Origin: Fictibacillus nanhaiensis
Lineage (GTDB): Bacteria > Bacillota > Bacilli > Bacillales > Fictibacillaceae
DNA length: 64,000 nucleotides
Reading direction: 5' to 3'
Assembly (NCBI RefSeq): GCF_019801215.1
Contig: NZ_JAHVJO010000003.1
Location: 434,001 to 498,000 of the forward strand
Shown: one piece after another, positions 53,542-62,044 of the stretch
Position numbering within the stretch: position 1 is the stretch's first letter
Layout of the letters: every line of letters begins with the position of its first letter
The notes under the pieces: generated by a model
What the model was told of the DNA's origin: nothing
Databases searched by the model: none
The model's input: the letters and a program-made list of their open reading frames with translations, nothing else
Program-made: the position numbers and the translations under genes

Positions 53542-54012
53542 ATGATTCAACGTATGCATGTAGCGGTTAACTGTACAGACCTTGAAAAATCACTAGACTT
53601 TTATAAAAGCTTTTTTGGGCAAGAGCCCGTTAAAGTAAAAGACAATTATGCAAAATTCGAGCTCGATCAGCCTGCACTTCATTTTTCACTGAACGTTAGG
53701 CCATTTAAAAAAGATGGCGTGCTTAACCATTTAGGTTTTCAAGTAGACAACACAGAAGATGTAATCGCGATGGGAGAACGTTTGCGTGAATCTGGTCTTC
53801 TTCTAATCGATGAGATGGACACGACTTGCTGCTATGCCGTCCAAGATAAAGTGTGGGTGTATGACCCAGACGGTAACGCTTGGGAAATCTTTTATACGAA
53901 AGAAGACTCAGATTTTGAATCAGCTGGAGCTGGAGATGCACGTGATTTATCACTATGCTGCGCTCCTCCACAAAAACCGCAAACCATTACGTTAGGTTTT
54001 ACAAAAAAATAA
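53542..54012 (+). CDS. arsI: ArsI/CadI-type organoarsenical C-As lyase
   Basis: A 156-residue VOC dioxygenase. His6 and His63 (LNHLGFQ) with Glu115 (AWEIFYT) form the likely iron site, and vicinal Cys96-Cys97 (TTCCYAV) bind trivalent arsenic. A second CC (DLSLCCAPP) closes the protein. ArsI cleaves the C-As bond of methylarsenite to arsenite, which ArsB exports. AAGGAGAG precedes ATG 53542, 18 bp after arsB. The CadI subgroup has a similar sequence, but context favours arsenic. Confidence 0.93.
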   Translation: MIQRMHVAVNCTDLEKSLDFYKSFFGQEPVKVKDNYAKFELDQPALHFSLNVRPFKKDGVLNHLGFQVDNTEDVIAMGERLRESGLLLIDEMDTTCCYAVQDKVWVYDPDGNAWEIFYTKEDSDFESAGAGDARDLSLCCAPPQKPQTITLGFTKK

Positions 54013-54019
54013 AAAACGT

Positions 54020-54055
54020 AAAATCCCTCTGCTACTTGGCAAGGGATTTTTGTTT
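54020..54055 (+). terminator. Terminator of arsR-arsB-arsI
   Basis: AAATCCCT (54021-54028) pairs with AGGGATTT (54042-54049), followed by TTGTTTT. Confidence 0.85.
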
Positions 54056-54154
54056 TATCCACCCAAACGGACGACAATATCCCTCATTTCAATGACTATT
54101 CCTGGACAATCCCGCATATATGTTAATAATCACAACAGGACAGGGATGATCGCC

Positions 54155-54742
54155 ATGGTCAAACGGACAATAGCTATATTCTTTGGCAGCGTGTTGCTCG
54201 GTATCGGTATAAATGGTTTTATTGTCCCTTTTCATTTATTAGATGGCGGGATGATTGGAATTAGTCTTCTCTTAAAATATGTATGGGGCTATAAAGTCGG
54301 TTTAACGATTATATTGTTGAGTATCCCTATCTATCTGCTAGCTTGGAAGCTTGAACGCCGGTATTTTATAAACAGCGTTCATGGACTTCTCGCTTCGTCT
54401 TTGATCATCGATCTTCTTACCCCATTAAGAGGAATGTTTTCAGTTTCTGTTATGGAAGGATCGGTAATTGGCGGTCTATTTATCGGAACAGGAATCGGCT
54501 GGATGCTGCGCCACGAAACGAGTACAGGAGGAACTGATCTACTGGCACTCTTCGTATCACGTTGGCTCGCGATCAATGTAGGCATGGTCATCTTTCTCAT
54601 TGATGCTGGAGTTATTCTGGCAGGTCTATACGTGATGGGAGAGGGTATTTTATTTTACTCACTCGTCACCATTCTTTCTGTTGGTTTTGCCACAATGACA
54701 ATGACTCTTATTCGTTCGATTAATTTTTATAAAAGCATATAA
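54155..54742 (+). CDS. YitT/DUF161-type membrane protein
   Basis: A 195-residue membrane protein with about five helices of the YitT family (VKRTIAIFFGSVLLGIGINGFIVPFHLLDGGMIGISLLLKY; HETSTGGTDLLALFVSR). It lacks the C-terminal DUF2179 regulatory domain of full YitT proteins, so it is a short version. The start is ATG 54155 behind AGGGATGAT; upstream in-frame ATGs would add a non-membrane tail. Function is not established. Confidence 0.82.
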   Translation: MVKRTIAIFFGSVLLGIGINGFIVPFHLLDGGMIGISLLLKYVWGYKVGLTIILLSIPIYLLAWKLERRYFINSVHGLLASSLIIDLLTPLRGMFSVSVMEGSVIGGLFIGTGIGWMLRHETSTGGTDLLALFVSRWLAINVGMVIFLIDAGVILAGLYVMGEGILFYSLVTILSVGFATMTMTLIRSINFYKSI

Positions 54743-54769
54743 AAATGAGCCCTAAATAGGCTCATTTTT
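54741..54769. terminator. Bidirectional terminator
   Basis: AAAAATGAGCC (54741-54751) pairs with GGCTCATTTTT (54759-54769); it separates the convergent YitT-type gene and the sulfur operon. Confidence 0.9.
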
Positions 54770-54773
54770 GTCT

Positions 54774-55157
54774 TTATACCGTTTTGTCCATACATGCCAT
54801 AAGACGTTCTTCAATGTCCTTTGCTTTTTGTTCTAGATCTTGATCCTTTAGCAGTTTCACGAATTCCGTCGGCTTAGGCATTCCAATTTTTGTTTTACCT
54901 TCTTCCGAGTATAACACCATCTTACATGGCAAGAAGTATCCAATCATCTTGTTTTGTGTCAATACTTCCATTGCTTCCTGAGGATTACAAACCTCTAGAA
55001 TGAGGAAGTCATCATTATAGTCTAATCCCTTTTCCTGCAGCTTTTCTTTTACATTAAACTGCCATAACACACCAAACTTTTCTTCCTTCAACTGCTCCTC
55101 TAATTTCAGTGCAGCCTCTTCCATGGTCATTGTTGTTTCGACTGTGTAGTGAAACAT
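54774..55157 (-). CDS. DUF302 domain protein
   Basis: A 127-residue DUF302 protein (FHYTVETTMTMEEAALKLEEQLKEEKFGVLWQFNVKEKLQEKGLDY... FLILEVCNPQEAMEVLTQNKMIGYFLPCKMVLYSEEGKTKIGMP), including the conserved CNP and LPC cysteines. DUF302 proteins often accompany sulfur-oxidation genes. It is the last gene of the CstR-controlled operon, read after tauE. ATG 55157 is 6 bp after AGGAGG. Confidence 0.88.
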   Translation of the reverse strand: MFHYTVETTMTMEEAALKLEEQLKEEKFGVLWQFNVKEKLQEKGLDYNDDFLILEVCNPQEAMEVLTQNKMIGYFLPCKMVLYSEEGKTKIGMPKPTEFVKLLKDQDLEQKAKDIEERLMACMDKTV

Positions 55158-55222
55158 AAGCAACCTCCTAAAAAAGTCTCTTTTATATGTGTTACCTGAA
55201 AAAAAAAGAAATCAAACATTTT

Positions 55223-56002
55223 TCACCCTAAAATATCTAACCAGATTTTTATTGACGTAGCCACAATAAGTGCAGCCAAGATAAATTGAAGAATTTTAGT
55301 ATTCACTTTTTTACCAAACTGCGCGCCAAGCGGAGAAGCGATCAAGCTTGCAACTACCATGATTACCGCAGGCCATAACAAAACTTGCCCTGTCGTAATC
55401 TTACCGATTGTCGCACCGATTGAAGAAATAAATGTGATGGCAAGTGACGTAGCAATCGTCATGCGTGTTGGAATCTTGAGTACGACCAGCATGATGGGAA
55501 CAAGAATAAACGCACCTGCTGCACCTACAATACCTGCTGCTACACCTACAATAAATGCTAATCCGGCTGCAAGCCATTTATTAAACGTAACTTGATCTAA
55601 TGGAATATCATCAATGCCCTTTTTTGGAATAAGCATCATTACAGCCGCTATCGTAGCGAGAACCGCATAAACGACGTTAATTTGTCCTTCAGACATTCCC
55701 TGTGATCCGTATCCACCAATAAAACTACCGATGAGAATCGCAGATCCCATATAGATAATTAATGTTTTATTTAAATAACCACCTTTACGATAAGCCCATA
55801 CCCCACCTATCGTGGCAAAGAAGACTTGAATAGCACTGATCCCTGATACTTCATGAGCGGTATATGCTGTGAATCCTAACATTGCCGGAATATAAAGCAG
55901 CATCGGATATTTGATAATCGATCCGCCGATCCCGACCATTCCAGATATAAATGAACCTATAAAGCCAATTAAAAAGATCGTAATAATAAATGTGAATTCC
56001 AA
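55223..56002 (-). CDS. TauE/SafE-family sulfite exporter
   Basis: A 259-residue membrane protein with eight helices of the TauE/SafE family: [27 protein letters not shown] near the N-terminus and [35 protein letters not shown] in the repeat. It exports sulfite or related anions formed by persulfide oxidation. In cst/yrk operons it is the usual transporter partner of the persulfide enzymes. AGGGGATGG precedes ATG 56002. Confidence 0.9.
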   Translation of the reverse strand: MEFTFIITIFLIGFIGSFISGMVGIGGSIIKYPMLLYIPAMLGFTAYTAHEVSGISAIQVFFATIGGVWAYRKGGYLNKTLIIYMGSAILIGSFIGGYGSQGMSEGQINVVYAVLATIAAVMMLIPKKGIDDIPLDQVTFNKWLAAGLAFIVGVAAGIVGAAGAFILVPIMLVVLKIPTRMTIATSLAITFISSIGATIGKITTGQVLLWPAVIMVVASLIASPLGAQFGKKVNTKILQFILAALIVATSIKIWLDILG

Positions 56003-56036
56003 GTCATCACCATCCCCTCGCTAATCCATCAAAACA

Positions 56037-56519
56037 TTAAATAAATAGGTTGATCTTTGACTCATCTGCGTCGGCAAGGTAAGAAGCTACACCTGCATAA
56101 TCTAAACCATCAATAAGTTCTTCTTTCGTAATTCCCAAGACATCCATGGACATCGTACAAGCAACCATTTTTACGTCTAGATCTTGAGCCACTTCAATTA
56201 ATTCTTTTAGAGAAGCAATATTCTTTTTCTTCATCGTATACTTCATCATTTTTGCACCAAGGCCACCGTAATTCATATTAGAAATCCCTAGCTTTTCTGG
56301 TCCTCTTGGAAGCATCTTACCGAACATTTTATCTAAAAATGATTTTTCAACATTTACATATTCGTCTCTTCTTAATACGTTCAGTCCCCAAAACGTAAAG
56401 AACATCGTTACTTGCTTCCCCATTGCAGCTGCCCCTGTTGCGATGATAAAACTTGCAATCGCCTTATCAAGATCTCCACTAAACACTACCATTGTTGTTT
56501 TATCTTGTGTTTGTTCCAT
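56037..56519 (-). CDS. DsrE/F-like sulfur-relay protein, longer form
   Basis: A 160-residue DsrE-family protein (TTMVVFSGDLDKAIASFIIATGAAAMGKQVTMFFTFWGLNVLRRD... MVACTMSMDVLGITKEELID), with a conserved Cys in KMVACTMSMD as in YrkE-type peroxiredoxin-like sulfur carriers. AGGAGGAG precedes ATG 56519. It is one of two DsrE proteins in the operon (see 58042), between tusA and tauE. Confidence 0.87.
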   Translation of the reverse strand: MEQTQDKTTMVVFSGDLDKAIASFIIATGAAAMGKQVTMFFTFWGLNVLRRDEYVNVEKSFLDKMFGKMLPRGPEKLGISNMNYGGLGAKMMKYTMKKKNIASLKELIEVAQDLDVKMVACTMSMDVLGITKEELIDGLDYAGVASYLADADESKINLFI

Positions 56520-56601
56520 TTTCAACTCTCCTCCTCATATTAACCCCAATAATATAAATGATAGGGAAAGGCATAAACATATGCCTCTTCATATCGTTGT
56601 A

Positions 56602-56829
56602 TTAACCTTTTTGAATCCAGAATTTGAACACACCGTCTTCTTCTTTGTGTTCTAATAGTTCATGACCTGAAGATTTTGACCAAGCAGACAAGTCGTTAAC
56701 TGCACCTTTATCTGTTGCTTGAACTTCTAGGATGTCACCACTATCAAGTGTATCCATTGCTTTTTTTGTTTTTACGATTGGCATTGGGCAAGATAACCCT
56801 TTAGTGTCTAAAGTTTGTTTTACGTTCAT
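56602..56829 (-). CDS. TusA-family sulfurtransferase
   Basis: A 75-residue TusA protein with the active-site CPMP (LDTKGLSCPMPIVKTKKAMD) and the C-terminal strand region VFKFWIQKG. It passes sulfane sulfur as a Cys persulfide between partners. AGGAGG precedes ATG 56829, 39 bp after the persulfide dioxygenase gene. Equivalent to B. subtilis YrkI. Confidence 0.93.
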   Translation of the reverse strand: MNVKQTLDTKGLSCPMPIVKTKKAMDTLDSGDILEVQATDKGAVNDLSAWSKSSGHELLEHKEEDGVFKFWIQKG

Positions 56830-56868
56830 GTATAGAACCTCCTGAAAAATTTTAGTTTGGTTTAGTTA

Positions 56869-57993
56869 TTATTCAGAAATGGCACATCGGTTTGGACCGA
56901 TTTCCATTTCGCGTTGTTCGTCATTTGAAGGGTTGATTTTACCCATGTTTGTTTCACGAATTTCTTGATATGCGTTCGGTTGTGGTGGCAAGTTTTCTGT
57001 TACTGCTTTTCTAAACTCAGCCTCATTCTCAATGTTTAAACCGCTGTTCTTCTCAAATAAATCTCCAAGCTTAGCAGAAACTCCACCCTTTTCATCAAGC
57101 TCACTGATCTTTCCAAAATGAGCTGGCAGTACAACCAAATCTTTTGAAAGGTTGTTGTATTTGTTATAAAGGGAATCGCGTAAATCACTTACCCAGTCTT
57201 CAGCTTTACCCGCAAGGTCTGGGCGTCCGATCGAATCAACGAATAGAATATCTCCAGAAAGCAGGTATTGGCCGTCAACGATCATGGACGTACTTCCGAT
57301 CGTATGTCCTGGTGTATAAAGCGGCTGAATTTCAATCTTTGTGTGACCGATCGTAATGTCTTTACCTTCTTCTAATGCTTCATATGAGAACGTTACTTCT
57401 TCAGCATCTTTCGGAGGAAGCCAGTACGTTGCGTTTGTTTTTTCTGCTAGGCTGCGTCCGCCAGAAATGTGGTCAGCATGAAGGTGAGTATCAATCATGT
57501 GCTTAATTTCCAAATTATTTTCTTTTGCAAAGTCTTCATAAGCTTCTGTCATACGAGCAGAATCGATAATTGCTGCTTCTCCGTTTGATTCAACAAGGTA
57601 AGAAAGGCATCCTTTACCAATACGGTTGAATTGATAGAGAGATCCTCCATCTTTAAGGTCACCGATCTTAACTGGCAACAAGTACTCGCTCCAAGCTTTC
57701 ATACCACCTTCAAGGTAATAAACATCCTGAATGCCTTCTTCAGCGAGCATTTCTGCCACCATTTTTGAAGAACCTTCTTTCGCACATACAACGACCACTT
57801 CTTCTTTCGGAAGGTGTTCCAACACTTCTTCAACACCATCCAATAAATCGAAATACGGACGATTGATAGATTCAATTCCTTTCCCTTCGATCTTCCAGTC
57901 ATTAAAATCACTTTCATTTCGAACATCAAGAACAAACATTTTTCCTTCGACAACACGTTCTGCTATTTCTTTTGCTGATATTGGTTTAATCAT
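56869..57993 (-). CDS. Rhodanese-persulfide dioxygenase fusion (CstB/YrkH type)
   Basis: A 374-residue protein: an N-terminal rhodanese domain (about 1-105) with the cysteine loop [11 protein letters not shown], then a metallo-beta-lactamase persulfide dioxygenase domain (about 115-330) with [24 protein letters not shown] and [16 protein letters not shown]. The fused order (rhodanese first) matches YrkH of B. subtilis. It oxidises low-molecular-weight persulfide to sulfite and thiol or to thiosulfate. GAGGAGG precedes ATG 57993. Confidence 0.92.
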   Translation of the reverse strand: MIKPISAKEIAERVVEGKMFVLDVRNESDFNDWKIEGKGIESINRPYFDLLDGVEEVLEHLPKEEVVVVCAKEGSSKMVAEMLAEEGIQDVYYLEGGMKAWSEYLLPVKIGDLKDGGSLYQFNRIGKGCLSYLVESNGEAAIIDSARMTEAYEDFAKENNLEIKHMIDTHLHADHISGGRSLAEKTNATYWLPPKDAEEVTFSYEALEEGKDITIGHTKIEIQPLYTPGHTIGSTSMIVDGQYLLSGDILFVDSIGRPDLAGKAEDWVSDLRDSLYNKYNNLSKDLVVLPAHFGKISELDEKGGVSAKLGDLFEKNSGLNIENEAEFRKAVTENLPPQPNAYQEIRETNMGKINPSNDEQREMEIGPNRCAISE

Positions 57994-58041
57994 TTGTTTA
58001 ACTACCTCCTCGTGATTATACTCATTTCATTTTTTTTCGTT

Positions 58042-58437
58042 TTAGAAAGTTACTGTCATGTTTGCATCTTTTGCGAAATCTAAGAACATCATTGCTCCAC
58101 CTACATCGATACCATCAATAAAATCTTCTTTTTTCAAATTCATTACATCCATTGTCATTTGGCATGCGATGATTTTAACGCCCATCTCTTGAGCCATTTC
58201 TACTAATTCAGGAATAGATGGTACATTTGCAGCTTTAAATCCTTCTACAAAATGTTCTTTCCCTTCAGGTAACGGCAAATTCTTATAGCCTTCCTTATGA
58301 ATTAAGTTCAAACCTTCAAATGTAAAGAAAATTGTTACTTCGTAATCCGCAGATGCTGCAGCTGTTGCAATATTAAAAACCTTGTATGCATCAAAAGCAC
58401 TTCCATTACTTGCGATAATTGCTGTTTTATTAGCCAT
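58042..58437 (-). CDS. DsrE-family sulfur-relay protein
   Basis: A 131-residue DsrE protein (MANKTAIIASNGSAFDAYKVFNIATAAASADYEVTIFFTFEGLN; VKIIACQMTMDVMNLKKEDFID), with the conserved Cys in IIACQMTMD. It overlaps the stop of the upstream TusA-rhodanese gene (TAATG) and has AGGAGG in front. Equivalent to YrkE. Confidence 0.9.
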   Translation of the reverse strand: MANKTAIIASNGSAFDAYKVFNIATAAASADYEVTIFFTFEGLNLIHKEGYKNLPLPEGKEHFVEGFKAANVPSIPELVEMAQEMGVKIIACQMTMDVMNLKKEDFIDGIDVGGAMMFLDFAKDANMTVTF

Positions 58438-59024
58438 TATTTATTTCCTCCTTCATCATTTTCCGTTGGTCCCGTCCATTCAGACATGCCTGGTAGAACA
58501 TTTTTCACTTTTTCGAATCCATTTGCAGTTAAGATTTGAGCAGCCATATCACTTCTATTACCAGTACGGCATACAACATGAATTTCTTTATTTTTATCAA
58601 GAGTGCTTAGTTTGTTTTCAAGATCTCCAAGTGGAATGGATACTGCCCCAGGTATACGTTTAAACGCATATTCTGCTGGCTCGCGAACATCTAGAATAAC
58701 CATATCGTCGTTTTTCGAATCCAGTGCTTTTTCTAATTCATCGTTTTGAATCGTATGCTCAAACTTAGTTGCTTCTTTTACTTCATCAGGGTTTGCTTTT
58801 CTTAAATAATGAATAAGCACATCCCCATCTTCTTTCGTTCCTAGATACTGGTTCCCAGTATTTCTAGCCCAACCTTGAATATCAGCTAGTGAACCTTTAT
58901 CTGTTGCCAGCACTTCAATGACTTGACCTGCTTCAAGCTGATCCATTGCTTTCTTCGTTCGAACAATCGGCATTGGGCAAAATAACCCTTTACAGTCTAA
59001 AACTTGATCTACTTTAATACTCAT
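58437..59024 (-). CDS. TusA-rhodanese fusion sulfurtransferase (YrkF/CstA-like)
   Basis: A 195-residue fusion: TusA domain (about 1-75, CKGLFCPMPIVRTKKAMDQ) joined to a rhodanese domain (about 95-185) with the loop HVVCRTGNRSD. CstA of Staphylococcus combines the same activities and handles persulfide between Cys residues. GGAGG precedes ATG 59024. It lies 29 bp after the first rhodanese gene. Confidence 0.92.
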   Translation of the reverse strand: MSIKVDQVLDCKGLFCPMPIVRTKKAMDQLEAGQVIEVLATDKGSLADIQGWARNTGNQYLGTKEDGDVLIHYLRKANPDEVKEATKFEHTIQNDELEKALDSKNDDMVILDVREPAEYAFKRIPGAVSIPLGDLENKLSTLDKNKEIHVVCRTGNRSDMAAQILTANGFEKVKNVLPGMSEWTGPTENDEGGNK

Positions 59025-59053
59025 TTGTTAGTACCTCCACGTAAATTGTTTTT

Positions 59054-59356
59054 TTATATTGTTTGGCCATCCCAATTCATCATACCGCCACTCATGTTCT
59101 TGACCTTAAAATGATTAGCGGACAAAACATTACAAGCCTTTTCACTTCTTTTACCTGAACGGCAAACCATAATGTATTCTTTTGTTTGATCTAACTCATT
59201 TAATCGAGATGCAACCTCTCCCAACGGAATATGCTTAGCTCCCGGAATCATTCCTTGTGAAACCTCATCATTTTCACGAACATCAATAATGTTTAACTTC
59301 TCGCCGCTTTTAAGTAAACGCTCCACATCTTGTGGGTTAATCGCTTCAAAAGACAC
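59054..59356 (-). CDS. Single-domain rhodanese
   Basis: A 100-residue rhodanese with the active-site loop IMVCRSGKRSEKAC (Cys in CRSGKRS) and the N-terminal FEAINPQDVERLLKSGEKLNIIDVREND. The start is GTG 59356 after AGGAGAGGGG. It is the first gene of the sulfur operon, downstream of a CstR box and a long leader. Confidence 0.9.
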   Translation of the reverse strand: MSFEAINPQDVERLLKSGEKLNIIDVRENDEVSQGMIPGAKHIPLGEVASRLNELDQTKEYIMVCRSGKRSEKACNVLSANHFKVKNMSGGMMNWDGQTI

Positions 59357-59397
59357 GTTTTAGTATCCCCTCTCCTATAAAAGTTATCATATTGCCA

Positions 59398-59413
59398 ATA
59401 CCCGTATAGGTAT
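59398..59413. promoter_or_regulatory. CstR box 1 (upstream of sulfur operon)
   Basis: ATACCCGTATAGGTAT, a 16-bp near-palindrome of the CsoR/CstR operator form, lies 42 bp before the rhodanese start. Confidence 0.8.
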
Positions 59414-59473
59414 ATTTAAAACCAAAAAAAATTACCATCTTCCCAACTTGTTTCTAACACTAACTTGTTTTGT

Positions 59474-59597
59474 CTTTTAATGACTTTAATAAGATCTTGT
59501 CTTTATTAACCACCAGATCTACACCATTCATGGTGGTTAATCGCAATCAAGCCATATTTATAGGAAGAGAAAAACTGAAATCAATCATTGAATTCCT
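59474..59597. other. Leader segment with degraded or leader reading frame
   Basis: On the minus strand, downstream of the promoter at 59623-59651, GGAGGAGAGG precedes an ATG (near 59566) that opens MIDFSFSLPINMA then a stop; the same frame then continues LRLTTMNGVDLVVNKDKILLKSLKDKTS to a second stop. A hairpin with arms TTAACCACC and GGTGGTTAA lies inside. This may be a leader peptide or a decayed gene. Confidence 0.4.
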
Positions 59598-59608
59598 CTC
59601 CTCCCTAA

Positions 59609-59624
59609 ATACCCATAGGGGTAT
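59609..59624. promoter_or_regulatory. CstR box 2 overlapping the -10 of the sulfur operon
   Basis: ATACCCATAGGGGTAT, a near-perfect palindrome, overlaps the -10 hexamer at 59623-59628. Confidence 0.85.
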
Positions 59625-59651
59625 ATTAAAGGATAAAAGATAATCTGTCAA
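59623..59651 (-). promoter_or_regulatory. Promoter of the sulfur operon
   Basis: Read on the minus strand: TTGACA (59646-59651), a 17-bp spacer and TAATAT (59623-59628). Its leader to the first gene is about 260 nt. Confidence 0.8.
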
Positions 59652-59672
59652 CAGACGATGCTTATGACAGAA

Positions 59673-59936
59673 TTATCGGCTTTTCACGAGAAGCTGAACA
59701 GCTTCTTTAACAAGATCAGAGTTCATTTCCTCTCCGCTTTCCATTTGTTCACGCAAACATTGTTCCAGGTTCGTGCCGACGATTAATCCTATTGTGCGAT
59801 CAATAGCTGTACGGGAAGCAGAAAGTTGAGTAATGACCGCTTTACAATCTTGCTCTTCTTCTAACATACGCAATACTCCACGTATTTGACCCTCAATTCT
59901 TTTAAGTCGATTTTTCATTTCTTGAGTGTATTCCAA
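59673..59936 (-). CDS. cstR: CstR persulfide-sensing repressor (CsoR family)
   Basis: An 87-residue CsoR-family protein. With the TTG start at 59936 (6 bp after GAGGAGGTG) the sensing cysteines fall at Cys31 (EQDCKAV) and Cys60 (NLEQCLRE), the exact positions of Staphylococcus CstR, and Asn56 replaces the His that CsoR uses for copper. CstR reacts with persulfides and derepresses cst genes. A GTG at 59945 would leave the ribosome binding site unusable. A CstR box lies just upstream (59963). Confidence 0.92.
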   Translation of the reverse strand: MEYTQEMKNRLKRIEGQIRGVLRMLEEEQDCKAVITQLSASRTAIDRTIGLIVGTNLEQCLREQMESGEEMNSDLVKEAVQLLVKSR

Positions 59937-59962
59937 ATTCAGCACCTCCTCAGAAGCTAAAA

Positions 59963-59978
59963 ATACCTATAGGGGTAT
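59963..59978. promoter_or_regulatory. CstR box 3 (cstR promoter)
   Basis: ATACCTATAGGGGTAT lies 27 bp upstream of the cstR start, consistent with autorepression. Confidence 0.85.
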
Positions 59979-60023
59979 ATTACATGAAACTTTTTCTGTT
60001 GTCAAACGGTTCACTTAAAAGTG

Positions 60024-60055
60024 ATAGAAAGGCTGCAGCAACTGCATACAGCCTT
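60024..60055 (-). terminator. Terminator after the phosphoglucomutase gene
   Basis: AAGGCTG (60029-60035) pairs with CAGCCTT (60049-60055); the U tract (TTTCT) is short. Confidence 0.55.
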
Positions 60056-60067
60056 CTTTACTTCTTA

Positions 60068-61816
60068 TTATTGTACCACCTTTTGCATTCTTTCATGAAC
60101 AAGTTCCATTACAGCTTGTTTTAAAGAAGACAATGCTGTGTCGGCTTTTTTGTTTGTTTCAGCTTGGACGCCAAAATAGAACTTGATTTTCGGTTCTGTT
60201 CCCGACGGTCTGACACAGAACCACGATTCGTCTGAAAGTTTATATTTTAAAACATTCGATTTAGGAAGCATAATATCCTCTGTAAGGTCAGTATCAATTC
60301 TATAACGCGAACTTGCTTGATAGTCTTCTGTTGCCACTAATTTCTTGCCATTTATCTCAAGGGGAAGATCTGCCCTAAAACCAGCAAGAAGGTTTAAGAT
60401 TTGTTCTGCTCCAGACTTTCCTTTTAACGTTAACGATTCCAGACCTTCTTTATAATACCCATGCTTTTCATAAATATCGTTTAAGGCATCAAATAAGGTC
60501 TTTCCTTGTTTCTTGTAATAAGCGGCCATTTCGGCACCCATCAAACAGGCTTGGACAGCATCTTTATCCCTGACAAAATCTCCAATCAAAGATCCATAGC
60601 TTTCTTCATATCCAAAAAGGAAGGAATGCTTGCCGTTCTTTTCGTATTCTTTTATTTTTTCACCAATAAATTTAAAGCCCGTTAACGTATCCTCACAAGA
60701 GATTCCATATGATTCAGAAATAACTCGGCCTAGCTCAGATGTAACAATTGTTTTAAAAACAATGCCTTTTGAACAAAGGCTTCCTTTTTCCTCACGTTGA
60801 GAAAGGATGTACTCAAGCATAAGTGCGCCGGTTTGGTTCCCTGTAAGGATTTCGTATTCCCCTTCGCTGTTTTTCACCGCAAATCCCACTCGATCCGCAT
60901 CAGGATCAGTTGCCATCAAAATTTCTGCATTGGTTTCTTTCCCATATTGAATGGCTAGCTCGAACGCAGCGTGTTCTTCCGGATTAGGTGACTTTACCGT
61001 TGAAAAATCAGGATCTGGTAACTCTTGTTCTTTAACAACAGAAACATTCGTAAATCCAAGTTTATTTAAGCCTTCTCTTACTGGAAGGTTTGCTGTTCCA
61101 TGCAGGGGAGTAAAAACGATGCTCAAATCATGCATTTCTTTTATAACTTCTCGGTTTAGGCTGATCTTAGTTAATTGTTCCATGTAAGCTTGATCTATTT
61201 CATCACCAATTACTTTGATCAAACCCTCGCCTTTTAAAAATTCCTCTGGTTTTACAACAATTGAAAGTTCATCTTCAACTGCATTTACTTTTTGAATAAC
61301 TTCATCAGCTTCTTTTGGCGGCAACTGTCCGCCATCCGGACCATACACTTTATAACCGTTATATTCCGGGGGGTTATGACTCGCCGTAACCACAATACCA
61401 CCATATGCTTTTAAATATCTTACCGCAAAAGATAATTCCGGAGTAGGTCTTAAGCTTTCAAAAACGTAAGCTTGTACACCGTTTGAAGCAAGCGTTTTGG
61501 CAGCCTCCATTGCGAACTCAGGAGATTGATGTCTGGAATCAAAAGCGATAACGACACCCCGTTTTTGTGCTTTCTCACCTTGTTCAATAATAAAATTTGC
61601 TAAGCCAAGAGATGCTTTCCTAACCGTATACGTGTTCATTCTGTTTGTGCCAGGGCCAATCTCACCGCGCATGCCCCCTGTGCCAAACTCTAAATTCTTA
61701 TAAAAGCAGTCTTCAAGTATCGTCCTGTTATCTTTGAAGCTCTCTAGTGCAGTCTTTAATGGTTTTTCAAGTTCTTCTTTTTGAATCCATCGTTCATATG
61801 TTTTCTCCCAGGACAT
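60068..61816 (-). CDS. Phosphoglucomutase / phospho-sugar mutase (PgcA type)
   Basis: A 582-residue alpha-D-phosphohexomutase. The phosphoserine loop reads [16 protein letters not shown], the metal loop [13 protein letters not shown], the sugar-binding loop LFGYEESYG and the phosphate-binding loop [17 protein letters not shown]. The length agrees with the PgcA/PGM2 type that interconverts glucose-1- and glucose-6-phosphate for wall-teichoic and UDP-glucose synthesis. AGGAGG precedes ATG 61816. It is monocistronic. Confidence 0.95.
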   Translation of the reverse strand: MSWEKTYERWIQKEELEKPLKTALESFKDNRTILEDCFYKNLEFGTGGMRGEIGPGTNRMNTYTVRKASLGLANFIIEQGEKAQKRGVVIAFDSRHQSPEFAMEAAKTLASNGVQAYVFESLRPTPELSFAVRYLKAYGGIVVTASHNPPEYNGYKVYGPDGGQLPPKEADEVIQKVNAVEDELSIVVKPEEFLKGEGLIKVIGDEIDQAYMEQLTKISLNREVIKEMHDLSIVFTPLHGTANLPVREGLNKLGFTNVSVVKEQELPDPDFSTVKSPNPEEHAAFELAIQYGKETNAEILMATDPDADRVGFAVKNSEGEYEILTGNQTGALMLEYILSQREEKGSLCSKGIVFKTIVTSELGRVISESYGISCEDTLTGFKFIGEKIKEYEKNGKHSFLFGYEESYGSLIGDFVRDKDAVQACLMGAEMAAYYKKQGKTLFDALNDIYEKHGYYKEGLESLTLKGKSGAEQILNLLAGFRADLPLEINGKKLVATEDYQASSRYRIDTDLTEDIMLPKSNVLKYKLSDESWFCVRPSGTEPKIKFYFGVQAETNKKADTALSSLKQAVMELVHERMQKVVQ

Positions 61817-61995
61817 AGTACTGCCTCCTTTTATGCTAAATAATTAATGTTCATTTTTAGTTTCGATTTTAATCGAGTATTTCCTGCTTTATGTATGAAT
61901 TACAGCCTTTATTATACTGTTTTCACTTAAAAAAATAAAATGCATGTCGAGACATGATTCCATTTTGACACAGTTCGTTGTATTTCCCGAGAAAT

Positions 61996-62030
61996 AGAAA
62001 AAATGCGGCAAGCTTTATTCGCTTACCGCA
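61996..62030 (-). terminator. Terminator after GNAT-nitrilase gene
   Basis: TGCGGCAAGC (62004-62013) pairs with GCTTACCGCA (62021-62030), with one G-U pair, and the minus-strand transcript continues with TTTTTT. Confidence 0.85.
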
Positions 62031-62044
62031 CTTACGGTCTTTGT

